Source: JACCZX01 sp963807155
GTDB lineage: Bacteria > Pseudomonadota > Gammaproteobacteria > Burkholderiales > Burkholderiaceae_F
Assembly (NCBI GenBank): GCA_963807155.1
Contig: CAWEAZ010000029.1
Coordinates: 124,001-188,000 of the forward strand
Direction of reading: 5' to 3'
DNA: 64,000 bases
Shown here: positions 8,769 through 18,354 of the stretch, in pieces
How positions within the stretch are numbered: the stretch's first letter is position 1
How the letters are laid out: the number at the start of each line of letters is the position of its first letter
Program-made: the position numbers and the translations under genes
The notes under the pieces: model-generated
The model's input: the letters and a program-made list of their open reading frames with translations, nothing else
Told to the model about the DNA's origin: nothing
The model's database searches: none

Positions 8769-9887
8769 TTATGCGCCCACCTGATCCAATCGCCACGCCT
8801 GATACTTCAGCGCCAAAACGGCCCCCGCAACGATCCCGGCAACGGCGATAAACGAACCCACTGCGAGCGTCGACACACCCGACAAACCCTGACCGACCGT
8901 GCAACCCAGCGCAGTAACGCCTCCAAAACCCATCAACGCCGCGCCGACAAGATGATTAGCGGTGTCTTCAGTATCGCGAAATCCCTCCCAGCGAAACTTA
9001 CCAGCCACGACTGCATATGCCGCAGAACCCGCAATCATTCCGAACACGGCGGCAATACCGATTGTGACCACCTTGCTCGTGTCGCTGAAGAACATCAGGT
9101 AGTCGAGCGTGTAAGCCACCGGCGCGACGAACGACAGCGACTCCATCCGGCCCGAGTTGGTTCGTAAGAACGCTTCCTGCAAAGTTGCAGGATGCTCATC
9201 GACATGCCCAATCGTGCCCGAGATCGCCCAAGCCGCGACGATGATCGCGCCGATACCGAGACCCGCAAGAAGGTTGTCGAACGTGCGAAAGCTGCGGTCG
9301 CGAAAGACAACGACGAATAAGAAACCCGATACGAGCAGCGCGAGACCCAGTTGCAATGTGGATTTCGATACGCCAACGCCGACGAGCAATGACGGCAAAT
9401 CCTGAGGCGTACCGAGTCGTGTACCGACCGGCTCGATGAATCCGACGCGGAACACCGCCAGCAAACCGCGTAACGATACGTAGGCGACGATCCCGAGCAC
9501 AACGAGTACGACTAGCGACTTCAGGCTGCCGCCGCCCGCGCGCACCAGCGACTTCGATCCGCACCCTCCGGTCAGTACCATGCCAAATCCGAACAACAGC
9601 CCGCCGATCGCATACGCAAGCGGGACGAAGCGCGGCGAGGTGTAGAAGCTGTCGGCGGTATCGATAACTCCGGTCGCCGCCAGAATATTGGTGCCGAGTA
9701 TCGCGACGGCAATTGCCAGCAGCCATTGGCGCATGCGCGTCCAGTCGCCGAAAGTCACGATATCAGCGACACTGCCCATCGTACAAAAGTCGGTGCGTTG
9801 AGTGATCGCACCGAACGCGAACGCCAGTGCAAAGATGCTCGCGACGACAATGGTCGCGAGTGCGACCAGGTCACCCTGCGGCGTCAT
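8769..9887 (-). CDS. YeeE/YedE-family membrane transporter (thiosulfate/sulfur transport family)
   Basis: Integral membrane protein of 372 residues with about nine to ten hydrophobic segments. Three conserved cysteine motifs of the YeeE/YedE family are present: QRTDFCTMGS near the N-terminus, LTGGCGSKSLVRAG in the first half, and LGCTVGQGLSG in the second half. The two halves are inverted-repeat-like, as in the thiosulfate importer YeeE (TsuA). It probably moves thiosulfate or another sulfur compound, but in this cassette it lies with an aromatic monooxygenase and hydrolase, so the substrate is open. It begins only 11 bases after cpoB, so it may be read through from the Tol-Pal operon. Confidence 0.85.
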   Translation of the reverse strand: MTPQGDLVALATIVVASIFALAFAFGAITQRTDFCTMGSVADIVTFGDWTRMRQWLLAIAVAILGTNILAATGVIDTADSFYTSPRFVPLAYAIGGLLFGFGMVLTGGCGSKSLVRAGGGSLKSLVVLVVLGIVAYVSLRGLLAVFRVGFIEPVGTRLGTPQDLPSLLVGVGVSKSTLQLGLALLVSGFLFVVVFRDRSFRTFDNLLAGLGIGAIIVAAWAISGTIGHVDEHPATLQEAFLRTNSGRMESLSFVAPVAYTLDYLMFFSDTSKVVTIGIAAVFGMIAGSAAYAVVAGKFRWEGFRDTEDTANHLVGAALMGFGGVTALGCTVGQGLSGVSTLAVGSFIAVAGIVAGAVLALKYQAWRLDQVGA

Positions 9888-9898
9888 TGGCTCGTGCT

Positions 9899-10648
9899 CT
9901 ATCGCGTCGCTGGTAACCGCTCGCGCGCTACCTTTGCCGCCTCGCTCTCTGGGTAGTCCTTGATCAAGCGGGTCAGCGTGCGATTCGCGGACTTCTTGTC
10001 GCTCATCTGAAGCTGGCTTTCGGCAATCGATAGCAACGCATCGGGCGCGCGCGTCGAATCGGCGTAGCGGTCGACCAAGATCTGTTGTGCCGCGATCGCC
10101 GACTTGTATTCCTTCAATGCGTAGTGCGAGCTGCCGATCCAGTAATGCGCCACGGGCACATAAGCCGACTGCGGGTAGCGGGCGACAAACTGCTGAAAAC
10201 TCGACAGCGCACCTTTGAAGTCGGACGCTCGAAACTGCGCCAGCGCCGCCTCATACGCGGTCAATTCGCTGCGATCGACGGCGACCGATTTTCCGTCGAC
10301 GGCAACGGTCGAAGGCTCCATCTTTTTTAACCGGGCGTCGAGATCGGCGTACAAATCCCGGTTGCGCTTCTGAAGAGTCGCGACCTCATTGGTCAGCGCC
10401 TCGATCTGCCCGCGAAGCCGAGAAATCTCCTGCCGCAACGTCTCCGTCTGATTCGCAAGCTCGAGTTGGTTGCGTTGTGCACTCTCAAGCCGATCGACCC
10501 GCGCCGACAGATCCGAGTCCTTCTGCTGCAGCTCCGCCAGCTTCGCCCGCAGCTCCAAAATGGCCTTGCGCGCTTCACTGTCGGAGAAGATCTGCGCGTG
10601 CGCCGGAGAAGCGAGCCAGAGCGCAAGCAATAAGGCAATCCACTTCAA
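9899..10648 (-). CDS. cpoB: CpoB/YbgF, Tol-Pal cell-division coordinator
   Basis: Periplasmic protein that links Tol-Pal activity with septal peptidoglycan synthesis. It has a signal peptide (LKWIALLLALWLASPAHAQ), an N-terminal coiled coil rich in Leu/Glu/Arg (about residues 25-110), then TPR repeats (AYEAALAQFRASDFKGALSS, SAYVPVAHYWIGSSHY, SKKSANRTLTRL). I prefer TTG 10648 as the start because it gives a clean signal peptide with GGGGAG just upstream; an in-frame ATG at 10681 adds 11 charged residues and lies inside a hairpin. It is the last gene of the canonical ybgC-tolQRAB-pal-cpoB order. Confidence 0.9.
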   Translation of the reverse strand: MKWIALLLALWLASPAHAQIFSDSEARKAILELRAKLAELQQKDSDLSARVDRLESAQRNQLELANQTETLRQEISRLRGQIEALTNEVATLQKRNRDLYADLDARLKKMEPSTVAVDGKSVAVDRSELTAYEAALAQFRASDFKGALSSFQQFVARYPQSAYVPVAHYWIGSSHYALKEYKSAIAAQQILVDRYADSTRAPDALLSIAESQLQMSDKKSANRTLTRLIKDYPESEAAKVARERLPATR

Positions 10649-10669
10649 GTGCGACGCTCCCCAATCAAC

Positions 10670-10738
10670 AGCCACCGCCAAGACGGTGGCTACTTCTTTT
10701 GTATTGAGAGTCGAGCGTTCGTCCGTCGTCAGCTCGAC
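10670..10738. repeat. Two inverted repeats in the pal-cpoB spacer
   Basis: Two perfect hairpins occupy the 100-base gap between pal and cpoB. AGCCACCG (10670-10677) pairs with CGGTGGCT (10684-10691) around a 6-base loop, and GTCGAGC (10710-10716) pairs with GCTCGAC (10732-10738) around a 15-base loop. On the transcribed minus strand neither is followed by a run of T, so they do not look like ordinary terminators. They could pause polymerase, protect the upstream pal message or control cpoB translation, since the first hairpin ends about 20 bases before the TTG start. Confidence 0.5.
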
Positions 10739-10750
10739 CCTTCTTTACTG

Positions 10751-11303
10751 CTATCGATAATTCAAGTCCGCCCGCCGATTCTGCGCCCATGCCTCTTCAT
10801 TGGACCCCGTTCCGCGCGGCTTTTCTTCGCCGAAGCTAACGGTTTCAACCTGCGAGTCCACAACACCCAGCAACATCAGGCGCTGCTTGACCGCTTCTGC
10901 GCGCTTTTGCCCGAGAGCCAGGTTGTATTCACGGCCCCCGCGTTCGTCGGTGTGACCCTCAACGGTAACTTTCCGCTGCTTGTTGGTTCCTAGATAGCTA
11001 CCGTGCGTCTGCACGATCGGTTGATATTCGCTCTTGACGACAAAGCTGTCGAAGTCGAAGAACACGCTGCGTTTGGACAGCGGATTGTTGGGATCGTTAA
11101 GCGGATCTAGAGCGCGTCCCGCCTGTGCATCGACCGGGGCGACCGCGCGCGGATCCGGGCCGGTTTTTGGAGCGGCTGCCGCAGTGGCATCGACGATCGG
11201 CGCCGGCGGCTGCTCGTCGAGGTTGACCGAAGAACAACCCGCCAGCGCGAAGAGCAAGGGAGGCGGTTAGCAAGACGCCGCGAAAGTAATGGTTAGGTTT
11301 CAT
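10751..11303 (-). CDS. pal: Pal, peptidoglycan-associated outer-membrane lipoprotein (one frameshift)
   Basis: Outer-membrane lipoprotein that anchors the envelope to peptidoglycan. It starts at ATG 11303 (MKPNHYFRGVLLTASL) and changes frame near 11257 into LFALAGCSSVN, which carries the lipobox LAGC. After an Ala/Pro-rich linker comes the OmpA-like domain: VFFDFDSFVVK, VEGHTDERGGREYNLALGQKRAEAV and NRRADLNYR, which includes the peptidoglycan-binding Asp and Arg. Normal length once joined. Between tolB (33 bases upstream) and cpoB. Confidence 0.93.
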
Positions 11304-11336
11304 GATTTACTCCTGTTCACTTGATGCATTTCAACT

Positions 11337-12640
11337 TCATTTAATAAATGGGCCCCAGGTCGGCTCGCGAATATCGCCGCTCGGACCCGACAGCCGCGTC
11401 CGCACGCGACCGTCCGTTGATGCTGATGCAAGAATGCCGCGGCCGTTGACCTCGGTCGCGTATAGCAACAGTCTTCCATTCGGAGCGAAGCTCGGCGACT
11501 CATCGCTGGTGGTATCGGTCACCAATACTTCCTGGCCGCTGGCAACATCGAGCACGTATACCTGCAAGCGCCCACCTGCGCCGTCCGATGTATGCGAGCT
11601 GCTTGCCATCGGGACTCACGCGCGCGCTAATGTTGTAGTCACCGTTAAACGTGACGCGCTGGGCGCCGCCGCCCGAAACCGGCATCCGGTAAATCTGCGG
11701 GCCACCGCCACGATCGGACGTGAAGTAGATAGAACCTCCATCGGCGCTGAATGCGGGCTCGGTATCAATGCCGGACGAAGTCGTGAGCCGCCGTACATTC
11801 GAACCATCTGCGTTCATCAAGAAAACTTGTGAATTGCCCTCGCGCGTAAGCGTCACTGCCAGAGACCGTCCATCAGGCGACCACGCCGGCGCGCTGTTTG
11901 ATCCGCGAAAGTTCGCGACTGCGCGCCTCTCTCCTGTTGCAACCGAATGCACATAGACGACCGGTTTGCCCGATTCGAAAGAAACGTAAGCAAGGCGTGT
12001 GCCGTCAGGCGCCCACGCGGGCGAGATGATCGGTTCACGCGAGCGGAGCGCCGCCTGCGAATTGAAGCCGTCTGCGTCTGCGATATGAAGCTCCCACGAT
12101 TTCGGAGACGTCTGCACGACATAGGCAATGCGCGTCGCAAACACACCGCGCTCGCCCGTAATCTTCTCGTAGATGCGATCGGCGATACGGTGCGCGGTCA
12201 AGCGCAAATCCGCCGCTGGGCTGACGTACGACAGGCCGTCGAGCTGCGCTTGCTTCACGGTATCGAGCAGCCGGTAGCGCACATCGAAGCGGCCATCGGC
12301 GAGACGCGCAATGCTGCCGACCACCAGCGCATCGGCTCCGCGGCCCTTCCACTCCGGAAAATTGACGGTCGCGTTTTCGGCGATCGCCTGGCTGCCAGCG
12401 TCGACGATTCGAAACAATCCGCTACGCGCGAGATCGGCGCGAATAATCGAATCCATCTCGGCCGGGCGCCTGGCCATTACGCGCGAAGTTGGCAATCGAG
12501 ATTGGAAACTGCTGGCTACCGACGCCGGTGATCTCGACGCGCAGTTGCGCGACCGCGGTCAAAGGAAAGGGTGCGAGGACCAAGGCTGCGCAGACGGCGC
12601 GCCGAACTGAAGAAGCGGGTTGAATGATCGTCTCTGGCAT
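11337..12640 (-). CDS. tolB: TolB, Tol-Pal beta-propeller protein (two frameshifts)
   Basis: Periplasmic protein that binds Pal and colicins. The signal peptide runs from ATG 12640 (AVCAALVLAPFPLTAVAQ), followed by the start of the mature protein LRVEITGVGSQQFPISIANF. A frame change near 12480 leads into the long segment with the N-terminal domain (DLARSGLFRIVD) and the repeated propeller blades (SPAWAPDGTRLAYVSFESG, SAPAWSPDGRSLAVTL, EPAFSADGGSIYFTSDRGG, ISARVSPDGKQLAYI). A second change near 11600 joins the last blade, ending WGPFIK. About 433 residues when joined, as usual. Confidence 0.92.
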
Positions 12641-12694
12641 CGAATTGAGTATAGACAGCGCGGATAACTTGCTTTTAGATGCTTCCGCAACGGG

Positions 12695-13484
12695 TCAGCG
12701 CGTTTCCACAGGGTCAAACCGCAGACTGACCGATCGCGGCATCGTTCCCTCCCTTGGCGGTGGAAACGGATCGCAGCGGCGTATCGCTCGCTCCACGGCC
12801 TGATCGTAGGCGGCCAAGCCGCTGCTCTTCAGCAACTTGGGTACCGACGCCTGCTCCCCAGTCGGCAGCAGCACGACTTCGAACTCTGCGACATGTTGCT
12901 GCGGCGAGATCGCGTCGGGCACATTGAAAATGATGTGCGGGCGAATACAGCTGACGATCTGCGCCCGATACGCATTTGACAATCCGGCTCCCGCCGTGCT
13001 GGCGGCCGGACCGGCCTGCGCTAATGCGCGATCTAACGCGCGCTTCGCTGCGGCCTGTTGTGCAGCTTCGAGTTGTTGCGCAGCCTTTTTCTCCTCAGCA
13101 GCTCTCTTCAAATCGGCCGCCTTGGTGTCTTGCTTCTTCGGAGGTTCAGGCGGCACCGCTTTTTTTTCTTCTACCTTCGGTGGCGGCGGCTTCGGCGGCG
13201 CTTTCATCTCCACGATGTCCGCCTTGCGCGGCTCAGGTTCCGGCGGAGGCGGCTCGACCACTACGGGTCGCGGGGGAGGAGGAGGGGTCGGTTGTTGAAC
13301 CGCCGCCGGTGGCAAGCTCCACAGTTCTGCCGAAACGGTCGCAACCGGTTCGCTTTTCCATCTCACCATGAATGCAATTGCGATAAACAATAATGCGTGC
13401 GCGAGGATCGACAGCGCAAATGCAGGCCCGCTTCCTTTCTCAGGCGCATGCCAGCGATGGCGCGTGTCGCGTGGCTGCCGGCAT
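12695..13484 (-). CDS. tolA: TolA, Tol-Pal inner-membrane energy transducer (one frameshift)
   Basis: Inner-membrane protein whose periplasmic domain reaches Pal/TolB. ATG 13484 gives MPAATRHAPS; one surplus base near 13454 then joins WHAPEKGSGPAFALSILAHA, which leads into the single membrane helix LLFIAIAFMV. A Pro-rich stretch (residues about 60-90) is followed by a Lys/Glu/Ala-rich helix (EEKKAAQQLEAAQQAAA) and the C-terminal TonB-like domain with two cysteines (VSCIRPHI and AIRRCDPFPP). Stop at 12695. It lies 7 bases after tolR; the helical domain is short compared with enterobacterial TolA, as is normal in betaproteobacteria. Confidence 0.92.
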
Positions 13485-13491
13485 CCCTAAC

Positions 13492-13914
13492 CTATTGCGC
13501 TAGCCGCACTGACAGGCCGACCCGTTCGATGCCGGCCTTCTGCAGCTCACTCATCACGCTGACCACTGCGCGATATTCGACCTTCGAATCGGCCTCGATC
13601 ACCACCGGAGTCTTGGGGTCGCCCTTCTGACGCTGTCGCACCGCGGTCAGCAGTTCTCCCTTCTGAACGCCGGTCTCGACGCTCCCGTCAAACAGCGAAA
13701 TCCGGCCGTCACTCCGCACCACGACTCTTACTGGGAGCTCTTTCTGCTGTCCCGCCTTGGCCACCGTCGGCAGCTCCACCACGCCCGGATTCACGAACGG
13801 CGCCGCGACCATCAAGATCACCACCAGCACCAGCATCACGTCGACATACGGCACGACGTTGATGTCTGCCATCAAGCGGCGGCGTTTACCCGTGCGGCGC
13901 GCAACCAGTGCCAT
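13492..13914 (-). CDS. tolR: TolR, Tol-Pal motor subunit
   Basis: ExbD/TolR-family protein, 140 residues. The N-terminal cytoplasmic stretch RRLMADINVVPYVDVMLVLVVI leads into the single membrane helix with the conserved proton-path aspartate (YVDVMLVLL-like; Asp about residue 25). The periplasmic domain ends AGIERVGLSVRLAQ. TolR works with TolQ in a proton-driven stator that energises TolA. Its start overlaps the tolQ stop, implying coupled translation. No frame problem. Confidence 0.95.
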   Translation of the reverse strand: MALVARRTGKRRRLMADINVVPYVDVMLVLVVILMVAAPFVNPGVVELPTVAKAGQQKELPVRVVVRSDGRISLFDGSVETGVQKGELLTAVRQRQKGDPKTPVVIEADSKVEYRAVVSVMSELQKAGIERVGLSVRLAQ

Positions 13915-14599
13915 CAGGCTGAGTGCTTATGTCGCTGCAGGATGTTCAAAAATTCTTCCATAAAGCTTTCGAAACGATTCGCCAATCGATCGATGTCGTT
14001 CGCAAAACGGTTGTAGGCAACCACCGCCGGTATCGCCGCAAACAGGCCGATCGCGGTCGCGACCAGCGCCTCGGCAATGCCAGGCGCCACGCTCGCTAGA
14101 TTGGCCTGCTGCAGATTCGACAGACCCGTAAACGCGTGCATGATTCCCCAGACCGTGCCAAAGAGCCCGATATACGGGCTGACCGAACCCACCGACGCCA
14201 GGAAATTGAGCCGCGCTTCGAGCGCGTCCATTTCGCGCTGATAGGCAGCGCGCATCGCACGGCGCGCGCCGTCGAGCATCGCAGGGCGGTCTTCGGAAGT
14301 CTGTCCGCGCGACCGCAGCTTCAGGTACTCGCCCATTCCCGCCTCGAAGATGCGCTCCTCGGCCCCGGACTTGCGGCGCGGGTTCGACGCAATTTCGAAC
14401 AGCCGCGACAGATCGGCACCGCCCCAGAATTGTTTCTCGAAGTCATTGGTTTCGCGCTTGGCTCGCTTGATCGAGAACTGCTTCTGAAAGATCGCGGTCC
14501 ATGATGCGATCGAGAGAAAGGCGAGCAGCAGCATCACCAGCTGCACCACCAGCGTGGATTGCGTAATCAGCGAAAGAATCGAAAGATCGGCGGTCGGTG

Positions 14600-14603
<4 letters not shown>
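13914..14603 (-). CDS. tolQ: TolQ, Tol-Pal motor channel subunit
   Basis: MotA/TolQ/ExbB-type proton channel, 229 residues starting at ATG 14603 (MTPTADLSILSLITQ). Three membrane helices: about residues 15-40, 135-160 (GSVSPYIGLFGTVWGIM) and 170-195 (GIAEALVATAIGLFAAIPAVVAYN). The last two contain the conserved GLFGTVWG and the Ala/Thr/Gly-rich face that contacts TolR. The reading frame extends further upstream, but that part overlaps ybgC out of frame and is not TolQ. The start overlaps the ybgC stop by 4 bases. Confidence 0.95.
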
Positions 14604-15085
<482 letters not shown>

Positions 15086-15142
15086 CGCCCCGCTTGCCTC
15101 TGGCAATTAGAATCGCGACGGAATCGGCATAGGGAAACGAAT

Positions 15143-17375
15143 ATGCGACTGGCGAGCTGGCTGCTGCTACTGAGTTTCACCGCTGCCCTCCTGTCAGGCT
15201 GCGAACGCCTTACCAACAGCCCGCATGCCGCCGGCGCCGAGCGGACAAACACGTTCTTTACGGCGTTCGAGGAGCGCTCGCCGCGGTATCTCGACCCCAC
15301 GGCGTCGTACGCGATCGACGAAACGCCATTTACCTACTCGGTCTATGAGCCGCTCTATCGCTTCCATTATCTGAAGCGACCGTACGAAATCGTGCCTCGC
15401 ATTGCGGAGGCCGTCGCAGTGCCGCGATATTTCAACAAGGCCGGCAACGAGCTGCCGGCCGATGCCCGCGGCGAGGACATCGCCGAAGCGGTCTACGACA
15501 TCAAGATCAAACGTGGCGTCCGCTATGCGCCACATCCGGCATTCACACGCGATGTGAACGGAAAGTACCGATACCACTCGCTCTCCGCCGCCGAGTCCGC
15601 CGACAAACGCACGCCGTTCGACTTCGCGGACCTGGGAACGCGCGAGTTGACCGCACACGATTACGTGTACGCGATCCGCCGGCTGGCAACACCGCGCATC
15701 AAGTCAGCGTCATTCTCATTGATGGCGGAGCACATCGTCGGGCTAAAGGAGTACGGCGAGCGCATTGCTGCGGCGGATAAGGAGCTGCGCAAGCGGTGTA
15801 GATCCGGCAAGCCGCGATCTGCCATTCCTCGACTTCCGCAAGCATGAGCTCGCCGGCGCACAGGCGCTCGACGACCACACGCTGCGCATCCGGCTGAAAG
15901 GCAAGTACCCGCAGTTCAAGTATTGGCTGTCGATGCCGTTTTTCGCCCCGATTCCGTGGGAAGCCGACGCGTTCTATGCGCAAGCCGGGTTTGCCGGAAA
16001 GAATCTTTCGCTGAACTTCTGGCCGGTCGGCACCGGGCCTTACATGCTGGTCGAGTACCAGGAGAATCGCCGTCACGTGCTGGAGCGCAACCCGAACTTT
16101 GCGGGTGACCGCTATCCGTGCGAAGGCGAAGACTCTGACAAGGCAGCGGGTCTTCTCGCCGATTGCGGCAAGCCGATCCCGTTCATCGATCGCATCGTGA
16201 TGGCGATCGAGAAGGAAAAGATTCCGCAGAAGGCCAAGTTTCTGCAGGGGTACTACGACGTTCCGGTGACCTATCGGTTCGATACGCTGCTTGACTTCGA
16301 TTTCGACGTCAAGAATTCGGAAGAAGTGGCCCGGTTGTTTCGCGATCGCGGCGTACAGATGCCTCGCACTCTTGAAATCTCGAACTGGTACGTCGGGTTT
16401 AACTGGCTCGACCCGGTCGTCGGCAAGGGCGACACTCCCGATCAACAGATCCGCAATCGCAAACTGCGCCAAGCCCTGTCGATCGCGATCGATTGGGAAG
16501 AGTTTGTCCGCGTATTCGAAAGCAAGGCGGCGGGCGAACCCGCGATGGGGCCCGTACCTCCAGGCGTGTTCGGGTTTCGCAAAGAGGCGATCAACCGTGT
16601 CGTTTATGACGTGGTCGACGGCAAGCCGCGCCGTAAGTCGATCGAAGTTGCGAAGAAACTGCTCGCCGAGGCCGGCTACCCCGACGGCCGCGACGCCAAA
16701 ACCGGCGCACCTCTCGTGCTGAACTACGACTATCAGCGTGCGCTGACGCCAGAACTGAAGGCCGAAGTCGAATGGATGGTGCGGCAGTACGCGAAGATCG
16801 GCGTGCAGCTCGAGGTCCGAGCGACCGACTTCAACCGGTTTCAGGAGAAAGCCGAAAAGGGTTCGCTGCAAATTTTCTGGTGGGGATGGTTCGCCGACTA
16901 TCCGGATGCCGAGAATTTCTTGTTCCTGCTCTACGGTCCGAACTCGAAAGCTCTGACCGGAGGCAACGGCGAGAACTCTTCCAACTACAAGAACGAAGAG
17001 TTCGACAAGCTGTTTGAGGAGCTGAAGTTTCTCGACGACGTGCCTCGCAAGCAGCAGGTGATCGACCGAATGGTTGCGATTACCCAGGAGGACGCAGCAT
17101 GGGCATTCGGCTACAACCCGTATGCGGGCACCGTGCACCAGCAATGGGTCGGCAACGTCAAGCCTGGACCCCTGGTCAACGACCGATTGATGTACATGAA
17201 GGTAGACCCCGCGTTGCGTGCAACGAAGATCGCAGAATGGAACCACCCCATCTGGTGGCCGATCGTTGTCATCGTGCTTGGGCTGATAGCGGCCGTGATT
17301 CCGGCATACCGTACTTGGAAACGGCGCGAGCGCGAGAATGCGGCGCGCGGGCTGGCGGTTGGCGGGGCCGAGTAG
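15143..17375 (+). CDS. ABC transporter substrate-binding lipoprotein (family 5, peptide type) with C-terminal membrane helix (one frameshift)
   Basis: Extracellular solute-binding protein family 5 (DppA/OppA-like), about 743 residues joined, longer than the usual 530-600. The N-terminal lipoprotein signal runs from ATG 15143 (MRLASWLLLLSFTAALLSGC, lipobox LSGC). Typical segments are TPFTYSVYEPLYRFHY, WPVGTGPYMLVEY, NRKLRQALSIAIDWEEFV and GPVPPGVFGF. A frame change lies near 15795. Unusually, the C-terminus carries a hydrophobic helix (about 17250-17310, WWPIVVIVLGLIAAVIPAY) followed by basic residues, so the protein may be anchored at both ends. It abuts the permease gene with no gap. Confidence 0.85.
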
Positions 17376-18354
17376 TTGGGCGCTTACATCCTTCGCCGCT
17401 GTCTGTATGCGGTGCTGATTCTGGTTGGCGTCAATCTGCTGACGTTCACACTGTTTTTTGCCGTCAACTCGCCGGACAACATCGCGCGGCTCAATATTGG
17501 CGGCAAGCGCGTCACGGCTGAAGCGATCGAGCAATGGAAAGCTTCGCACGGCTACAACAAGCCGCTGTGGTTCAACCGCGAAGCTGAGGGTGTCAGCAAG
17601 ATAACCGACACCATTTTCTACGACCGATCGCTGCGGTTGTTTACGCTCGACTTCGGATCGACTGACAGCGGACGCGATCTGCGCCACGAGATCGGCACTC
17701 GAATCATGGTGAGCTTGACGCTGGCCGGACCGATGCTGTTGCTGACGGTCATCGTCGGCATTTCGTTCTCTTTGCTGCTCGTGTTTTTTCGCGCGAGTTA
17801 TCTCGACTTCTGGGGCACCGTGCTGTGCGTCGTGATGATGTCGATCTCGAGTCTTGTTCTACATCATCATGGCGCAATGGTTCTTCGGCAAGATGCTGAA
17901 ACTGGTGCCGCTGTCAGGCTTTGTGCCCGGCCTCAGCTTGCTCAAGTTTCTTGCGCTGCCGATCATCGTCGGCATCATCTTTCAGCTGGGCTCCGAGGCG
18001 CGACTTTTTCGAGCGATGCTGCTCGAGGAGGCGAACAAGGACTACGTTCGCACCGCGCGCTCGAAGGGATTATCTGAAGCAGTCGTGCTGTTCCGCCATG
18101 TTCTGCGCAATACATGGTTGCCGGTGCTGACGCACGTCAGCGCGCTGTTGCCCTACGCGTTCCTTGGGTCGATCGTCTTTGAGTCGTTCTTCGGCATTCC
18201 CGGCCTGGGCACATATGTGATCGAAGCGATCGGCGGGCAGGATTTCGCAATCGTGCACGTGATGGTTTTCCTGGGATCGCTGCTGTACATCCTCGCGTAT
18301 CTGGCCACCGACATCGCGTACACGTTCGTCGATCCGAGAGTGCGGCTTGCCTAA
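17376..18354 (+). CDS. Peptide ABC transporter permease, DppB-like (one frameshift)
   Basis: First inner-membrane permease. It begins at TTG 17376, directly after the binding-protein stop, with MGAYILRRCLYAVLILVGVNLLTFTLFF, the typical DppB N-terminal helix (given here in part only). After a periplasmic loop come helices LTLAGPMLLLTVIVGISFSL and, after a frame change near 17860, FYIIMAQWFFGKM. The cytoplasmic EAA loop is clear (LEEANKDYVRTARSKGLSE), and the last helix region ends YTFVDPRVRLA. Overlaps the next permease by 8 bases. About 326 residues joined, normal. Confidence 0.87.

Noticed and set aside
15699..17687. 662-codon open frame on the minus strand
   Set aside because: It lies antisense to the peptide-binding protein, has no recognisable domain, and the plus-strand product is a clear family match. 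It is a high-GC shadow frame.
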